DNA from: Symbiodinium natans
Taxonomy: Eukaryota; Sar; Dinophyceae; Suessiales; Symbiodiniaceae
Assembly: GCA_905221605.1 (NCBI GenBank)
Contig: CAJNDS010002224.1
Location: forward strand, 149,501 to 213,500
Direction of reading: 5' to 3'
DNA length: 64,000 bases
Made by a program: the position numbers and the translations under genes. Numbering within the stretch: position 1 is the first letter of the stretch; every line of letters starts with the position of its first letter. This document shows, piece after piece, positions 37,854 to 44,356 of the stretch. The notes under the pieces were generated by a model, which was not told the DNA's origin, made no database searches, and saw only the letters and a program-made list of their open reading frames with translations.

Positions 37854-40664
37854 CATAATCGTCGTCGTATTCTTCTTCTTCTTCATCTTCTTCATCTTCA
37901 TCCTCATCATGGCGACTCTGGTGCACCTTTGTGTTGGCCAGCTTCACTGGCAAAGCCACATAAAGGAAAAGAAAACGACTACGTTTCACACTTGCTTCCA
38001 TGGCAAGGCTGCCTCGGCCAGCCGGTGTGTCTGGTCACACAGCAGTTTTGTCATGGACACCGCTGCGCTCGCTTGCAGGTCCTCGTCATGCTACAGAAAT
38101 CGCACCGTCTCCAGAAGCAACGTGGGCACCCAGGAGCGAAAACAGGAACCAAGCTCATGAAAACAACTCTAAACCCTAAACCCTAGAACCTAAACTTTCA
38201 AACCCTAAACCCTAAACTCTAAACTTTCAAACCCTAAACCTTAAACCCCGCTGGAAAGGAGGAAGCGCCGGCCGGCAAGGAACCATGTCAGCGCAAAACT
38301 TGATTTCTCGCTTCAGCAAGGAGCTCGAGACTCTCTCCAAAGCCTTGCAGGGGGTTTAGAGCTTAGGGTGAACGAGGAAGCAAACCTGAAAAAGGGAACC
38401 CTAAACCCTAAACCCTAAACCTTAAACCCTAAACCTTAAACCCTAAACCCTAAAGCCTACCTTGAAAACCCCAAACTTTTTGTTTTTCAACGGTATCTTC
38501 TCATCAAACAGAACGTGCACCGCTGCTAGACCCTGAACTTTTGATGTTTTCCGACTTCATCGTAACAGTCCTCAATACGAAGTATTTTGACAGAAGCACT
38601 ATACTCATACTCCTAAACCCTAAACCCTAAACCCTAAACCCTAAACCCTATTAATACTCACCATCTTCTGTCGTGGCCAAGGGTTTAGGATTCTTGAGAC
38701 TTGCATTGGAGGATTTCTACGCCAATGCCCTACTCACCTTGGGGTCCAGGGTTTAGGGTTTGGGCTTGAGGGTTTCGGGTTTAGTGTTTAGGGTAGCCCA
38801 GGATGACGGAGTTTGAGATGTAGCGGGGCCTCAAGTTTTAGGATGTCCGATTTCTCGGGGCTTGGACTTGGGCTGTGGGGCTTTCAAGATGTCCCTAAGC
38901 CCCTAAAGTGCCGCAAGTACTTGTCTCTGACCCCAAAGTAAAGAGTATACGGGCGGGTTACGACGTGGGGTTGACCACGTGGGGGTTGACCAAGCGTTGG
39001 ACTCTTTTGGCACCTTAAACGATAAAGAGTCACAGAAACGGCGCATAACTGGCATCAACCTCAATGCGGTACAGGTAACTGCTCGGATACTTTGTAGGGG
39101 CAGGTTCGGAATAGGACTTCGGCTTTACATGGCTTCAAAAACCCTGTACCCTGAACCCAAATTTAACCCTAAGCCCAAAGCCCTCACCAGGGCATGGACA
39201 AGAAGTCTGCGAAGAGGATGATCCAGCATTTCGCGCGGAAGATCTTCAATTCTGCGAAGGAGTTCTGGTTGCTCTTTGCTTGGTGGTTGCTAGCAGGAAA
39301 TCGAAAAATGAGGCGCGCTCTAGTTGCAACGGGTGCTAGAAGGGGGAATACAAGGTGCCTAGCCCTAAACCCTAAACCCTCAACCCCAAGTAAGTTCAAG
39401 GGCTTAGGGCTTACAAAGTATCTGGTTCGGTTCAGCCCAAAGTCTTGGAAAGCTTTGGGTTGAGGATTTGGGGTTTAGGCTCCACAAACTCTTCGGGTTT
39501 AGGGTTTAGGGTTTAGGGTCTAGGGTCTAGGGTTTAGGGTTGAGGGTTTAGGGTTTAGGGCTGTGAGCTCTCTTTTGTCACTCAGCCCGCGTCGGAGGCA
39601 CTGGAACTGGAGCCGGTCGTCCTCCGGCGAGTCCTGCGCAGCTCGTTGGTGGGTAGGGTTTAGGGTTTAAGGTTAGGGTTTAGGGTTTAGGGTTTAGGGT
39701 TTAGGGTTTAGGGTTTAGGGTTTAGGGTTTAGGGTTTAGGGTTTAGGGTTTAGGGTTGAGGGTTTAGAGTTTAGGGTTTAGGGTTTATTTGTTTAGGGTT
39801 TAGGGTTTGGGCTTTGGGCTTTAGGCTTTAGGCTTGTGGGATTGGCTTGGGGATTGGGGAGAACGCCTTGCAGTTCATCTTCCCTACTACCCCCCTCTAA
39901 ACTACCTTCCCCTCCCCCCCCCCCCCCCCCCGCGAGGTTCCCCCCCCTTGGACGTTATTCATTGGGCCTGAGTTATCCCTAAATAGCCACAATTGTAGGG
40001 GGAACCTAGGGGGGGGAGGAAGTATAGAGGGGGGTAGCAGGAGAACCCATGATGAGGGGGCTCCCAACACTGCACCTCCGAGGGAACTCCGGTCGGATGG
40101 TCAAGTCAGGCTCCTGACGCACCGGCAACAACTTGGGCTCAAGGCTGCGCTTGGGGGTTTAGGGTTGAGGGTTTAGGGCTTCGGGCTTGGAGTTTGGGTC
40201 GTTGGGGTTTAGGGCTGCCTTTTGGGTTTAGGGTACCATGTTGGCCGTACCATGCTGGCCCTGACAAGAAGCATGCATACAGCACGAGTTTGTGAGCATG
40301 AGGTAAGGTGTTTATTGCCTGCATCCCAAAACATACACCCAATATACACACTCACTATAGTCCCCTAAAGAGTAGGATTCCCGGATTCCCTTATAGTTAA
40401 TAAGGACCCCAGTAAGGTACCCCTAATTTCGGAAACCTCCACATTATAGGATGGCCTTTAAGACCTTTGAACAAATATTCCTACATATCATCCTCTTAAA
40501 CCCAAGAAGGGAGAACATAAAATTTTAAATGTCTCAAGGGTACCTAGTATGATACTGAAGCAGCAGGCGCGGTCCTCGGCCAGTCGGTTGCTGTCAGGAG
40601 ATGCAGCTGTGTCGGAGAGGTAGCGCTTCCGCAGCCTATCCCGCAAGATCCGCGGGTCCACGGG
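14250..40664 (-). CDS. Gene B: Patched/Dispatched-type RND superfamily protein
   Basis: Multi-exon membrane protein. RND proteins of this eukaryotic branch have two sets of membrane helices and move lipids or sterols, or release lipid-modified ligands; the substrate here is unknown. Joined exons from 26743 to 14250 give, in order: an ETAIVGST-type segment; helices TIIIATCSGWAGVL, GDVMLAVIVTGVVIVVI and LAFFMVTVMGWSIGPIE; the signature VGYSVTYALHIAHNY; a charged cytosolic loop (rich in E, K, R and S); ARTRVAVLHVGGATLSSAL; FLLLCTLTIFVK; and a final helix VVVAVTVLSILGAIVTLPAA ending in LIL. The GW.IG.IE...VG.SV.Y..HIAH order is characteristic. The usual D of SVDY is T here, so proton-coupled function is uncertain. 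Exons at 28-41 kb are assigned by strand and proximity only and would cover the N-terminal half. Start codon not identified. Confidence 0.75.
14485..14565. repeat. Short direct repeat
   Basis: AGAGATAAGGGACTCATAAC occurs at about 14503 and 14545. Confidence 0.8.
14871..15007. mobile_element. MITE family 2, copy 1
   Basis: Termini CCACTTGGAGGTTCATTGG and TACCCTGAACCTCCAAG are inverted repeats; internal TATAAGTACAGTTAT palindromes. Confidence 0.8.
15258..15339 (-). CDS. Gene B exon, last RND helix
   Basis: Acceptor TGCTCCAG, frame LGAVVVAVTVLSILGAIVTL then PAALILV, donor GTCC|GCCCAT (GC), or CTG|GTCCGC. Joined to TIFVK it gives the standard end of the RND bundle (..LPA.LIL). Confidence 0.85.
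16104..16262. mobile_element. MITE family 7, uninterrupted copy
   Basis: GATACATGATCCCTTCATAT to GGGATCATATTAAGGGAACA and CATGAAATTACCC; shows the same two halves without an inserted array. Confidence 0.7.
16635..16711 (-). CDS. Gene B exon, FLLLCTLTIFVK helix
   Basis: Acceptor TTCCCCCAG, frame SGTRLRSTAGSSAFLLLCTL then TIFVK, donor GTGAAG|GCAGGT (GC). One leftover base from the previous exon completes a Thr codon. Confidence 0.85.
16724..16815 (+). repeat. TTTAGGG array, acceptor-side arm
   Basis: Perfect array that ends the intron before exon 16635-16711 in transcript sense; partner of the CCCTAAA array at 17714-17746. Confidence 0.95.
17747..17816 (-). CDS. Gene B exon, HVGGATLSSAL
   Basis: Acceptor GATGAAG, frame ARTRVAVLHVGGATLSSALS then TSR, donor TCGAA|GTTTAGGG made by the telomere repeat. 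The motif R..VA..HVGGATLS.AL is typical of the second RND helix bundle. Confidence 0.85.
18473..18555 (-). CDS. Gene B exon, Ser/Lys-rich loop
   Basis: Acceptor CCTAAAG from the repeat, frame YTESASKNSSSKSKVLPEDL then DAKQLRK, donor AGGAAG|GCCCGT (GC). Very clear coding composition. Confidence 0.75.
19265..19304 (-). CDS. Gene B exon, loop, tentative
   Basis: Acceptor TCCAAG, frame KRAPPSFLSPLGA, donor AGCCG|GTTTGG. Both strands are open; kept because it satisfies phase between its neighbours. Confidence 0.4.
19334..19486. mobile_element. MITE family 2, copy 2, interrupted by a telomere-type array
   Basis: Left terminus CTACTTGGAGGTTCATGGG is cut at 19353, where TTTAGGG repeats run to about 19411; the right part of the element then resumes and ends CCTCCAAGTAG. 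Confidence 0.85.
19625..19737. mobile_element. MITE family 2, copy 3
   Basis: Complete copy with CTACTTGGAGGTT termini, about 140 bp from copy 2. Confidence 0.85.
19836..19963. mobile_element. MITE family 2, copy 4
   Basis: Complete copy with CTACTTGGAGGTTCATGGG left end and CCTCCACGTAG right end; third copy within 650 bp. Confidence 0.85.
20481..20604. mobile_element. MITE family 3, complete copy
   Basis: Termini TACAGGGTGGGGCCCCCT and AGGGGGCCCCACCCTGTA; internal alternating TTATAAG...CCCTAA motif repeated three times. Confidence 0.85.
20648..20689 (-). CDS. Gene B exon, charged loop
   Basis: Acceptor GAGCAG, frame AARKRRARKQEEGE, donor GGCGAG|GCCTGC (GC). The open frame extends upstream (LELSLRQAEQ), so an earlier acceptor (GTGCAG) is possible. 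Confidence 0.65.
21399..21440 (-). CDS. Gene B exon, charged loop
   Basis: Acceptor GACGAG, frame EKARKRQADRELAK, donor GCTAAG|GCTGGG (GC). Charged, helix-like. Confidence 0.7.
21733..22039 (-). repeat. Largest CCCTAAA array (about 0.3 kb)
   Basis: Almost pure CCCTAAA with an internal block of CCCTAAG/CCCCAAA variants at about 21770-21830. It lies just 3' of exon 22084-22119 in transcript order, so it begins that intron. Confidence 0.95.
22084..22119 (-). CDS. Gene B exon, start of charged loop
   Basis: Acceptor TTCCCAG, frame MVASDEDLLEAE, donor GCCGAG|GCGCTT (GC). The open frame continues further (ALLRSRVAVYVFLQ) if a later GT is used. Confidence 0.65.
22984..23180 (-). CDS. Coding-like block, edges and frame uncertain
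   Basis: Three overlapping minus frames are partly open (RKMPLMRTLAEV, DATDEDTGRGSCEDCQH, SKKRFTILQQHEMQEMANPD). The predicted loop downstream joins without it, so it may be a skipped exon or a nested fragment. Confidence 0.35.
23243..23314 (-). CDS. Gene B exon, VGYSVTYALHIAHNY signature
   Basis: Acceptor TAACCAG, frame VIALVVFVGYSVTYALHIAH then NYNL, donor AATCTG|GTGCGG. Matches the VG.SVDY..HIAH.Y signature of Patched/Dispatched-type RND proteins, with T in place of D. Anchor of the gene call. Confidence 0.85.
24106..24200. mobile_element. MITE family 8
   Basis: AAAGGGTGCCTTTTTTTGG, AAAGGGGCTTGTAGGGGAAC, AAAAAAGGGAGTAGGGGG. Similar copies at 6955-7050, 11596-11700, 24757-24840, 54210-54300 and 57405-57480. 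Confidence 0.7.
24504..24556 (-). CDS. Gene B exon, GWSIGPIE helix
   Basis: Acceptor GTTTCAG, frame LAFFMVTVMGWSIGPIE, donor ATTGAG|GCAAGG (GC). A plus-strand frame through the same block is an antisense shadow. Confidence 0.8.
25002..25111. mobile_element. MITE family 4, copy 2 (opposite orientation)
   Basis: Same 110-bp element inverted relative to the copy at 3127. Confidence 0.85.
25238..25351. repeat. Poly-T then poly-G tract
   Basis: About 20 T followed by about 95 mostly G. A mirror-type C/A tract lies at 10146-10200. Confidence 0.9.
25921..25984 (-). CDS. Gene B exon, membrane helix
   Basis: Acceptor ACGCCAG, frame LFTGDVMLAVIVTGVVIVVI. The donor is either ACAG|GATCGG (GA) or GGATCGG|GCCG (GC, exon end 25915); both keep phase. 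Confidence 0.75.
26100..26260. mobile_element. MITE family 9
   Basis: GGGTTCCGTACCCCTC...GAGGTTTCCCCCC and mirrored GGGGGAATCTAGGGGGGT...GGGAAACCCATGAT. Confidence 0.6.
26409..26453 (-). CDS. Gene B exon, membrane helix
   Basis: Acceptor CCGAAG, frame DTIIIATCSGWAGVL, donor GTGCTG|GCGCCC (GC). Joins to LFTGDVMLAV to give a continuous RND-like helix pair. Confidence 0.7.
26465..26490. mobile_element. MITE family 2, truncated end joined to telomere repeat
   Basis: Only ACTTGGAGGTTCATGGGTAC remains before TTTAGGG. Confidence 0.7.
26699..26743 (-). CDS. Gene B exon
   Basis: Acceptor CCACCAG, frame VWVRSEAETAIVGST, donor AGCACC|GTGGCC (GTG|GCC is an alternative). The segment sits just before the helix set, as in RND proteins. 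Confidence 0.6.
26806..27050 (+). repeat. 8-bp variant array GGGGTTTA / GGGGTTTG
   Basis: About 30 units of an octamer, one G longer than the 7-bp telomere unit, first GGGGTTTA then mostly GGGGTTTG. It looks like a tandemly amplified variant rather than telomerase product of the 7-bp template. Confidence 0.9.
27782..27928 (-). CDS. Coding block, gene B region, edges uncertain
   Basis: An open minus frame of about 49 codons reads EEQLTRRKLQAPRRLYPGLV and continues to RDMSKTRRLGPSRRELI before a stop at 27779-27781. Basic, with coding codon use. Donor not fixed. Confidence 0.5.
28012..28077 (-). CDS. Coding exon, gene B region
   Basis: Acceptor CTTCAAG, frame REVCDSQQGLAHRLGGSLGV then DW, donor ACTGG|GTTTAGGG from the repeat. 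The plus strand is also open. Confidence 0.5.
28444..28535 (-). CDS. Coding-like block, hydrophobic, gene B region
   Basis: Minus frame VGALLVTVGRHVPNTKKTGA then QGPLIIVAAA, ending GGCCG|GCACTT (GC). No AG precedes the first half, so the true exon may begin at AAGACAG or GCCCAG. Confidence 0.45.
28673..28770. mobile_element. MITE family 7, left half
   Basis: TCACATGGTCCCTTAGTATG then GGGGACCCCTTATATGCCCC. Confidence 0.6.
28862..28900. repeat. (GA)n microsatellite
   Basis: About 39 bp of GA repeats. Confidence 0.9.
29518..29727. mobile_element. MITE family 7 split by a telomere-type array
   Basis: Left half TTACATGGTCCCTTCATCTG... and right half ...GGGACCATAGAGCTGCCCTAA are inverted repeats; a TTTAGGG array occupies 29604-29667 between them. 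Confidence 0.75.
29828..29951. mobile_element. MITE family 3, inverted copy with decayed right end
   Basis: Reverse orientation of the 20481 element; the right terminus has diverged (CCTGGACCCC). Confidence 0.8.
29955..30046. mobile_element. MITE family 6, copy 2
   Basis: TTGCTGAGTTCAGACGCCCC to TACTCATTCAGCTACT, directly after the family 3 copy. Confidence 0.7.
30368..30484 (-). CDS. Coding exon, gene B region
   Basis: Acceptor AAAGCCAG, frame GLAYMELWNEHVDAKNAKAP then GASAMILGGPAPRRLEPRT, donor GGACG|GCCTGT (GC). One of the strongest coding blocks in the window. Confidence 0.7.
31305..31416. mobile_element. MITE family 5
   Basis: Termini ACCCTAAGGGTCCACGTACC and GGTACATGGACCCTTAGGGT; core ACTTGGGCCCTGAAGCT. 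Note the CCCTAAGGG end resembles the telomere unit. Confidence 0.8.
31795..31832 (-). CDS. Coding exon, gene B region
   Basis: Acceptor TCTCTAG, frame ADEVPVTVASLQ, donor CTGCAG|GCGGGT (GC). Phase agrees with the next exon. Confidence 0.55.
31900..32160. other. AT-rich intronic stretch
   Basis: Low-complexity TATA/GTATAC-rich DNA including (TA)n at 32132-32150; no gene seen. Confidence 0.6.
32768..32833 (-). CDS. Coding exon, gene B region
   Basis: Acceptor AAGAAAG, frame LLKFFKLTRVIACKLQFWVN then AR, donor GCGCGA|GTCCTA. Hydrophobic and basic; donor position uncertain. Confidence 0.6.
33443..33535. mobile_element. MITE family 7, left half
   Basis: ATACATGGTCCCTTAGTATG then GGGCCCCTCATATACCCC. 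Confidence 0.6.
34580..35400. other. Telomere-repeat-free, AT-richer stretch
   Basis: About 800 bp with no TTTAGGG units, the longest such gap in the window. Contains an inverted pair GAAGCCGCATGAATGAAT / ATTATGCGGCTTTTAT at 34902-34937 and a plus-strand ORF 35134-35337 (VRELTTAQYFKGEFIRKSDS) of unknown value. No gene called. Confidence 0.5.
35690..35836. repeat. (TC)n microsatellite
   Basis: Pyrimidine-rich TCTC/TCCC/TCGC tract of about 145 bp. Confidence 0.9.
36012..36088 (-). CDS. Coding exon, gene B region
   Basis: Acceptor GCAGCTAG, frame ISKVIDWYHSNTIEAALSPD then TNELK, donor AAGGG|GCCTTT (GC). Clearly coding; would fit a soluble loop of an RND protein, but this is not proven. Confidence 0.65.
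36103..36352. repeat. AAT/ATT-rich trinucleotide-like tract
   Basis: AATAAT/AGTAAT repeats with two near copies of ATAGTTACTA.TT-type palindromes at 36105-36225; strikingly AT-rich against its surroundings. Confidence 0.85.
37241..37298 (-). CDS. Coding exon, gene B region
   Basis: Acceptor ATCTTCAG|G, frame SARRLRFPSRNFDEDASSP, donor CCCCG|GTCTTT. Directly bounded by C-strand and G-strand arrays. Confidence 0.55.
37807..37914. repeat. (CAT/TCA)n and (TTC)n microsatellite
   Basis: ATCATCATC then GTCGTC then TTCTTC; long ORFs through it are low-complexity artefacts. Confidence 0.9.
38013..38090 (-). CDS. Coding exon, gene B region
   Basis: Acceptor TCTGTAG, frame HDEDLQASAAVSMTKLLCDQ then THRLAE, donor GCCGAG|GCAGCC (GC). 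Good coding composition. Confidence 0.6.
38269..38343 (-). CDS. Coding exon, gene B region
   Basis: Acceptor CTGCAAG, frame ALERVSSSLLKREIKFCADM then VPCRP, donor GGCCG|GCGCTT (GC). Phase 0 on both sides. Confidence 0.6.
39065..39130 (-). CDS. Coding-like block, edges uncertain
   Basis: Minus frame SYSEPAPTKYPSSYLYRIE ends at GAG|GTTGAT. Several AG acceptors are possible (AAG|TCC or CAG|TTAC). A plus-strand frame is also open. Confidence 0.4.
39188..39289 (-). CDS. Coding exon, gene B region
   Basis: Acceptor CTGCTAG|C, frame NHQAKSNQNSFAELKIFRAK then CWIILFADFLSMP, donor CCTG|GTGAGG (textbook GT). Ends hydrophobic. Confidence 0.65.
39569..39633 (-). CDS. Coding exon, gene B region
   Basis: Acceptor GCGCAG, frame DSPEDDRLQFQCLRRGLSDK, donor AGAGA|GCTCAC (GC). 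Two leftover bases pair with the one-base start of the next exon. Confidence 0.6.
39870..40065. mobile_element. MITE family 9, second copy
   Basis: CCCTACTACCCCCCTC..GAGGTTCCCCCCC and mirrored GGGGGAACCTAGGGGGG..GGGGTAGCAGGAGAACCC. Confidence 0.6.
40556..40664 (-). CDS. Coding exon, gene B region
   Basis: Acceptor TATAAAG, frame VDPRILRDRLRKRYLSDTAA then SPDSNRLAEDRACCF, donor TTCA|GTATCA. Strong coding composition. No domain recognised; assigned to gene B by position. Confidence 0.6.
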
Positions 40665-40814
40665 CTTTATATAATTGTGATAGGGAGGACTCTAAATAGA
40701 AAAAGGCATCCATATGATTTCGAAAGCGTTGAGATTATGTGACTTTCAACAAGGTCCATATGATTTTTCGAAATCCAGGGCCCGGGGGCTAGGACATTAA
40801 AGAGGCTCCCCAAA

Positions 40815-40870
40815 CAGTGCCCATTCTCAAGGCCCACGTAGACACCATAAAGGTTCATGGACCCTTAGGG
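40815..40870. mobile_element. MITE family 5, right half only
   Basis: AAGGCCCACGTAGACACCAT then AGGTTCATGGACCCTTAGGG; left half missing or decayed. Confidence 0.6.
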
Positions 40871-40885
40871 TTTTACAAAACCGTC

Positions 40886-40953
40886 CTAAGGTCCTACAAC
40901 TATCACCAAAAGAAGCTTATACAAAACAATCCTAAGGTCCTACAACTATCACG
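40886..40953. repeat. Short direct repeat
   Basis: CCTAAGGTCCTACAACTATC occurs twice (about 40892 and 40931). Confidence 0.8.
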
Positions 40954-40995
40954 TTCTCCTTCCAGGCAATTCTGAGTCACTTCGACCTAAAGAGC

Positions 40996-41016
40996 CCTGG
41001 CCGTGACAACCAGGTC
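40996..41016 (-). CDS. Possible small exon
   Basis: Seven codons DLVVTAR between GCAAAG and GC donor CAGG|GCTCTT. Short, so weak. Confidence 0.25.
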
Positions 41017-41110
41017 CTTTGCTGCTCGGACACGTAAACCCAAAAACCCTAAACCCTAAACCCTAAACCCTAAACCCTAAACCCGAAACCCTGAACCCTA
41101 AACCCTAAAC

Positions 41111-41153
41111 CCTTCCAATCCATCCCCTGCTTGCTTAGCAGGCTCTTCTTCAT
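41111..41153 (-). CDS. Possible first exon near gene B
   Basis: Frame MKKSLLSKQGMDWK, preceded by GTTAGGACG and ending AAGG|GTTTAGGG. An AG acceptor 9 bases upstream means it may be internal rather than initial. Confidence 0.3.
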
Positions 41154-41754
41154 CGTCCTAACCTGCTAACCTCCTCCACGAAAATCAATGGAGCAATCAT
41201 TACAGTCAGAGCAACCGAGCCCTTTGAAAACTTCATAGAAAATCAATGGGGAAAGCCATCAACATCAATGGACAAATTAATAGGGGAAGGCATTCAAAAT
41301 GAATAGGGAAAGCAATTGTAAAATCAAGCGAATGCATACTGAAAAAGCCAGCGAAAAAATGCGAAAAAAAAGAAGACCATGCCATCATGGCTTCCATTGA
41401 ACAAAATCGAAAAACCGAAAACCAATAGAGTTTTGCTTTCTTCAAGCCCTAAACCCCAAACCCTAAACCCGAAAGTTCCATTGATGTATTGTCAATGTGC
41501 GATGCCCTGGGTAAGTTACCATCGAAGCCCAATCGCAAAGCTCTTGCAGTCCCGGCGTCCTAGCCCTTGCGGATCTGAAGCCCCCCCCCCCAAACAAGAG
41601 GGTTTATCTAGCTGGGTGGATGATAAGAAAAACGGGCTAATCGCAATCCGTTATCCGCCTAATCCGCGTTGGTGGGTCAATGTGTCCTAATCCGTAATCC
41701 GTTGCCTGGATCCATTCCTAAACCGCTATCCGTCTCTCTATCTCAGGGAATGTG

Positions 41755-42005
41755 GTTAGTAGCCATTTTGCTTGCTGCTGTGCTGGGAAGGTCCTAAAAA
41801 TCACTGCTAGCAGAGGGGGGGCGGGGGCGAGTTGGTTAGCAGCCGTTTTGTTGCTTCTGTGCTGGGAAGGCCACAAAATTACTACTAACGTTTTGCTTGC
41901 TTCTGTGGTGAGAAGGCCCCAAAATCACTACTAATATTGCCCGAGGCAAATTGGGGGAGGGGGGTTGGTTAGTAGCCGTTTTGCTTGCTTCTGTGCTGGA
42001 AGGCT
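41755..42005 (+). repeat. Degenerate direct repeats with SL-like motif
   Basis: GGTTAGTAGCCATTTTGCTT at 41754 recurs as GGTTAGCAGCCGTTTTG at about 41832 and GGTTAGTAGCCGTTTTGCTT at about 41967, each followed by CTTCTGTGCTGG-AAGG; a fourth partial unit is at about 41889. Confidence 0.75.
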
Positions 42006-42196
42006 GGAAAGGCCCCGGTGCGCGGTGGCCGTGGTGGTCATCTGGGTGTCCGCCGGCGGAGCGGTGGCCGTGGCGGTCATCTGGGGAGTTGCTCATCTGA
42101 GGGGCGGTGAGCGGCGGCCGCGGGCGGTGTGGCCGTGCGGTCGCGGTGACGGTGCGGTGGTGGCAGCGGTGTGGCGGCGGCGATGTAACCAGAAAA

Positions 42197-43968
42197 TTAG
42201 CGACGCAACGACGGAAAAAATAACGGGAAATAAGCCTGACAACCCCGAACCCTAAACCCTCCACTGCTCACCGGCGTGCACTTCGTCGTCTTCATCGTCT
42301 CCCTCGGCGACGAGGCACCTTTGGGTGGGAGGGGTTAACCCTAAATTCTACCACCCAAACTCCAAACCGCGGTTGACTTGTAAAGGGTTAACCCACTAGG
42401 AGGGGCACTTTAAAAGGAAACTTTGATCCAGTGGCATAGCGGTTGGGCTCTGACCCATCAGCCCTGAGCTCGAATCCCCAAAGCAGCTTTTTGGAATCTT
42501 GATTGGGAGGGTCAAGGGGAGGGTCTCCAGGTCGAAGCCGAAAAAAGGTGCCTTTTACCTAGCCCGCAGCGAAAAAGTCAGCGAAAAGGTACCTTTTTTG
42601 GAGTCTTTGGTTCTGCTGAAGCCGAAAAAAGGTACCTTTTCGCTCGCCCGCAGCGAAAAGGTACCTTTTTTGGAGTCTTTGGCTCTGCTGAAGCCAAAAA
42701 AAGGTACCTTTCGCTCGCCCGCAACGAAAAGGTACCTTTTTTGGAGTCTTTGGCTCTGCTGAAGCCGCAAAAAGTACCTTTTCGCCGCCCGCAACGAAGA
42801 GTGAACCCGAAAAAAGCTTTTTTGACTCGCCCGCAACGAAAAGGTACCTCTTTTGGAGTCTTTGGCTCTGCTGAAGCCGAAAAAAGGTACCTTTTCGCTC
42901 GCCCGCAGCGAAAAGGTACCTTTTTTTGGAGTCTTTTGGCTCTCCTAAGCCGAAAAAAGGTACCTTTTACCTTGTGTTTGGCTTTGCTGAACGCGAAAAA
43001 AGGTACCTTTTTTCGGCTTCAGCAGAGCCAAACACTCGAAAAAAGGTAAAAGGTACCTTTTTTCGGCTTAGGAGAGCCAAAGACTCCAAAAAAGGTACCT
43101 TTTCGTTGCGGGCGAGCGAAAGGTACCTTTTTTCGGCTTCAGCAGAGCCCAAGACTCCAAAAAAGGTACCCTTTCCGCTGCGGGCGAGCGAAAGGTACCT
43201 TTTTTCGCGTCCAGCAAAGCCAAACACTCCAAAAAAGGTAAAAGGTACCTTTTTTCGGCTTAGGAGAGCCAAAGACTCCAAAAAAGGTACCTTTTCGCTG
43301 CGGGCGAGCGAAAAGGTACCTTTTTTCGGCTTCAGCAGAGCCAAAGACTCCAAAAAAGGTACCTTTTCGTTGCGGGCGAGCGAAAGGTACCTTTTTTTGG
43401 CTTCAGCAGAGCCAAAGACTCCAAAAAAGGTACCTTTTCGCTGCGGGCGAGCGAAAGGTACCTTTTTTCGGCTTCAGCAAAGCCAAAGACTCCAAAAAAG
43501 GTACCTTTTCGCTGCGGGCGAGCGAAAAGGTACCTTTTTTCGGCTTCAGCAGAACCAAAGACTCCAAAAAAGGTACCTTTTCGCTGACCTTTTCGCTGCG
43601 GGCTAGGTAAAAGGCACCTTTTTTCGGCTTCGACCTGGAGACCCTCCCCTTGACCCTCCCAATCAAGATTCCAAAAAGCTGCTTTGGGGATTCGAGCTCA
43701 GGGCTGATGGGTCAGAGCCCAACCGCTATGCCACTGGATCAAAGTTTCCTTTTAAAGTGACCCTCCTAGTGGGTTAACCCTTTACAAGTCAACCGCGGTT
43801 TGGAGTTTGGGTGGTAGAGTTTAGGGTTAACCCCTCCCACCCAAAGGTGCCTCGTCGCCGAGGGAGACGATGAAGACGACGAAGTGCACGCCGGTGAGCA
43901 GTGGAGGGTTTAGGGTTCGGGGTTGTCAGGCTTATTTCCCGTCATTTTTTCCGTCGTTGCGTCGCTAA
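42197..43968. repeat. 1.77-kb inverted repeat with tandem 72-bp core
   Basis: Outer arms 42197-42560 and about 43605-43968 are nearly identical inverted copies (I see about three differences). The interior consists of 71-72 bp tandem units containing paired AAAGGTACCTTTT palindromes, head-to-tail on the left half and inverted on the right half. It lies in the space between genes A and B. Confidence 0.95.
42421..42490 (+). other. tRNA-like A box and B box inside the inverted repeat
   Basis: TGGCATAGCGG (42432-42442) resembles an A box and AGCTCGAATCC (42467-42477) a B box, 24 bases apart, flanked by CTTTG/CAAAG that could pair. The spacing is shorter than a normal tRNA and stems are imperfect, so this suggests a tRNA-derived SINE remnant rather than a tRNA gene. 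The inverted copy is at about 43688-43735. Confidence 0.4.
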
Positions 43969-44356
43969 CTTTCTTAATTTCATTGTTTTCCGTCGTTTCA
44001 CAGAAGCAACCAAGCACAGAACGCAAACACTGCTAACTGGTAGTAGCCGACTAATGAAGCGTCTAATCGCAAACCGTTGTAATCCGTAATGTTCTAATCC
44101 GCAAACCGCCTAATCCGCAAACCCCCTAAGGATTGAAGATTACTTAGGATCCACCCAGTCTAGGGTTTAGGAGGGGTTAGGGTTTAGGGTTTAGGGTTTA
44201 GGGTTCAGGGTTTAGGGTTTAGGGTTTAGGGGGGATTAGGGTTTCGGGTTTAGAGCGGCTTTTGGATCTCTAGGATTGGAGAGGGAAAGCTTCTTGTTTC
44301 GCGTTGTGTGGGACTGTTCACGGGAACCGAAAACCTGACCACGAAGCTTACTGTTG

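Noticed and set aside
37738-38160. 140-codon plus ORF with poly-Ile and poly-Phe
   Set aside because: Microsatellite (ATC)n/(TTC)n translation overlapping a real minus-strand exon at 38013-38090.
42926-43606. 226-codon plus-strand ORF with 24-residue repeats
   Set aside because: It is the 72-bp tandem core of the foldback element; open on both strands only because the unit is a multiple of three.
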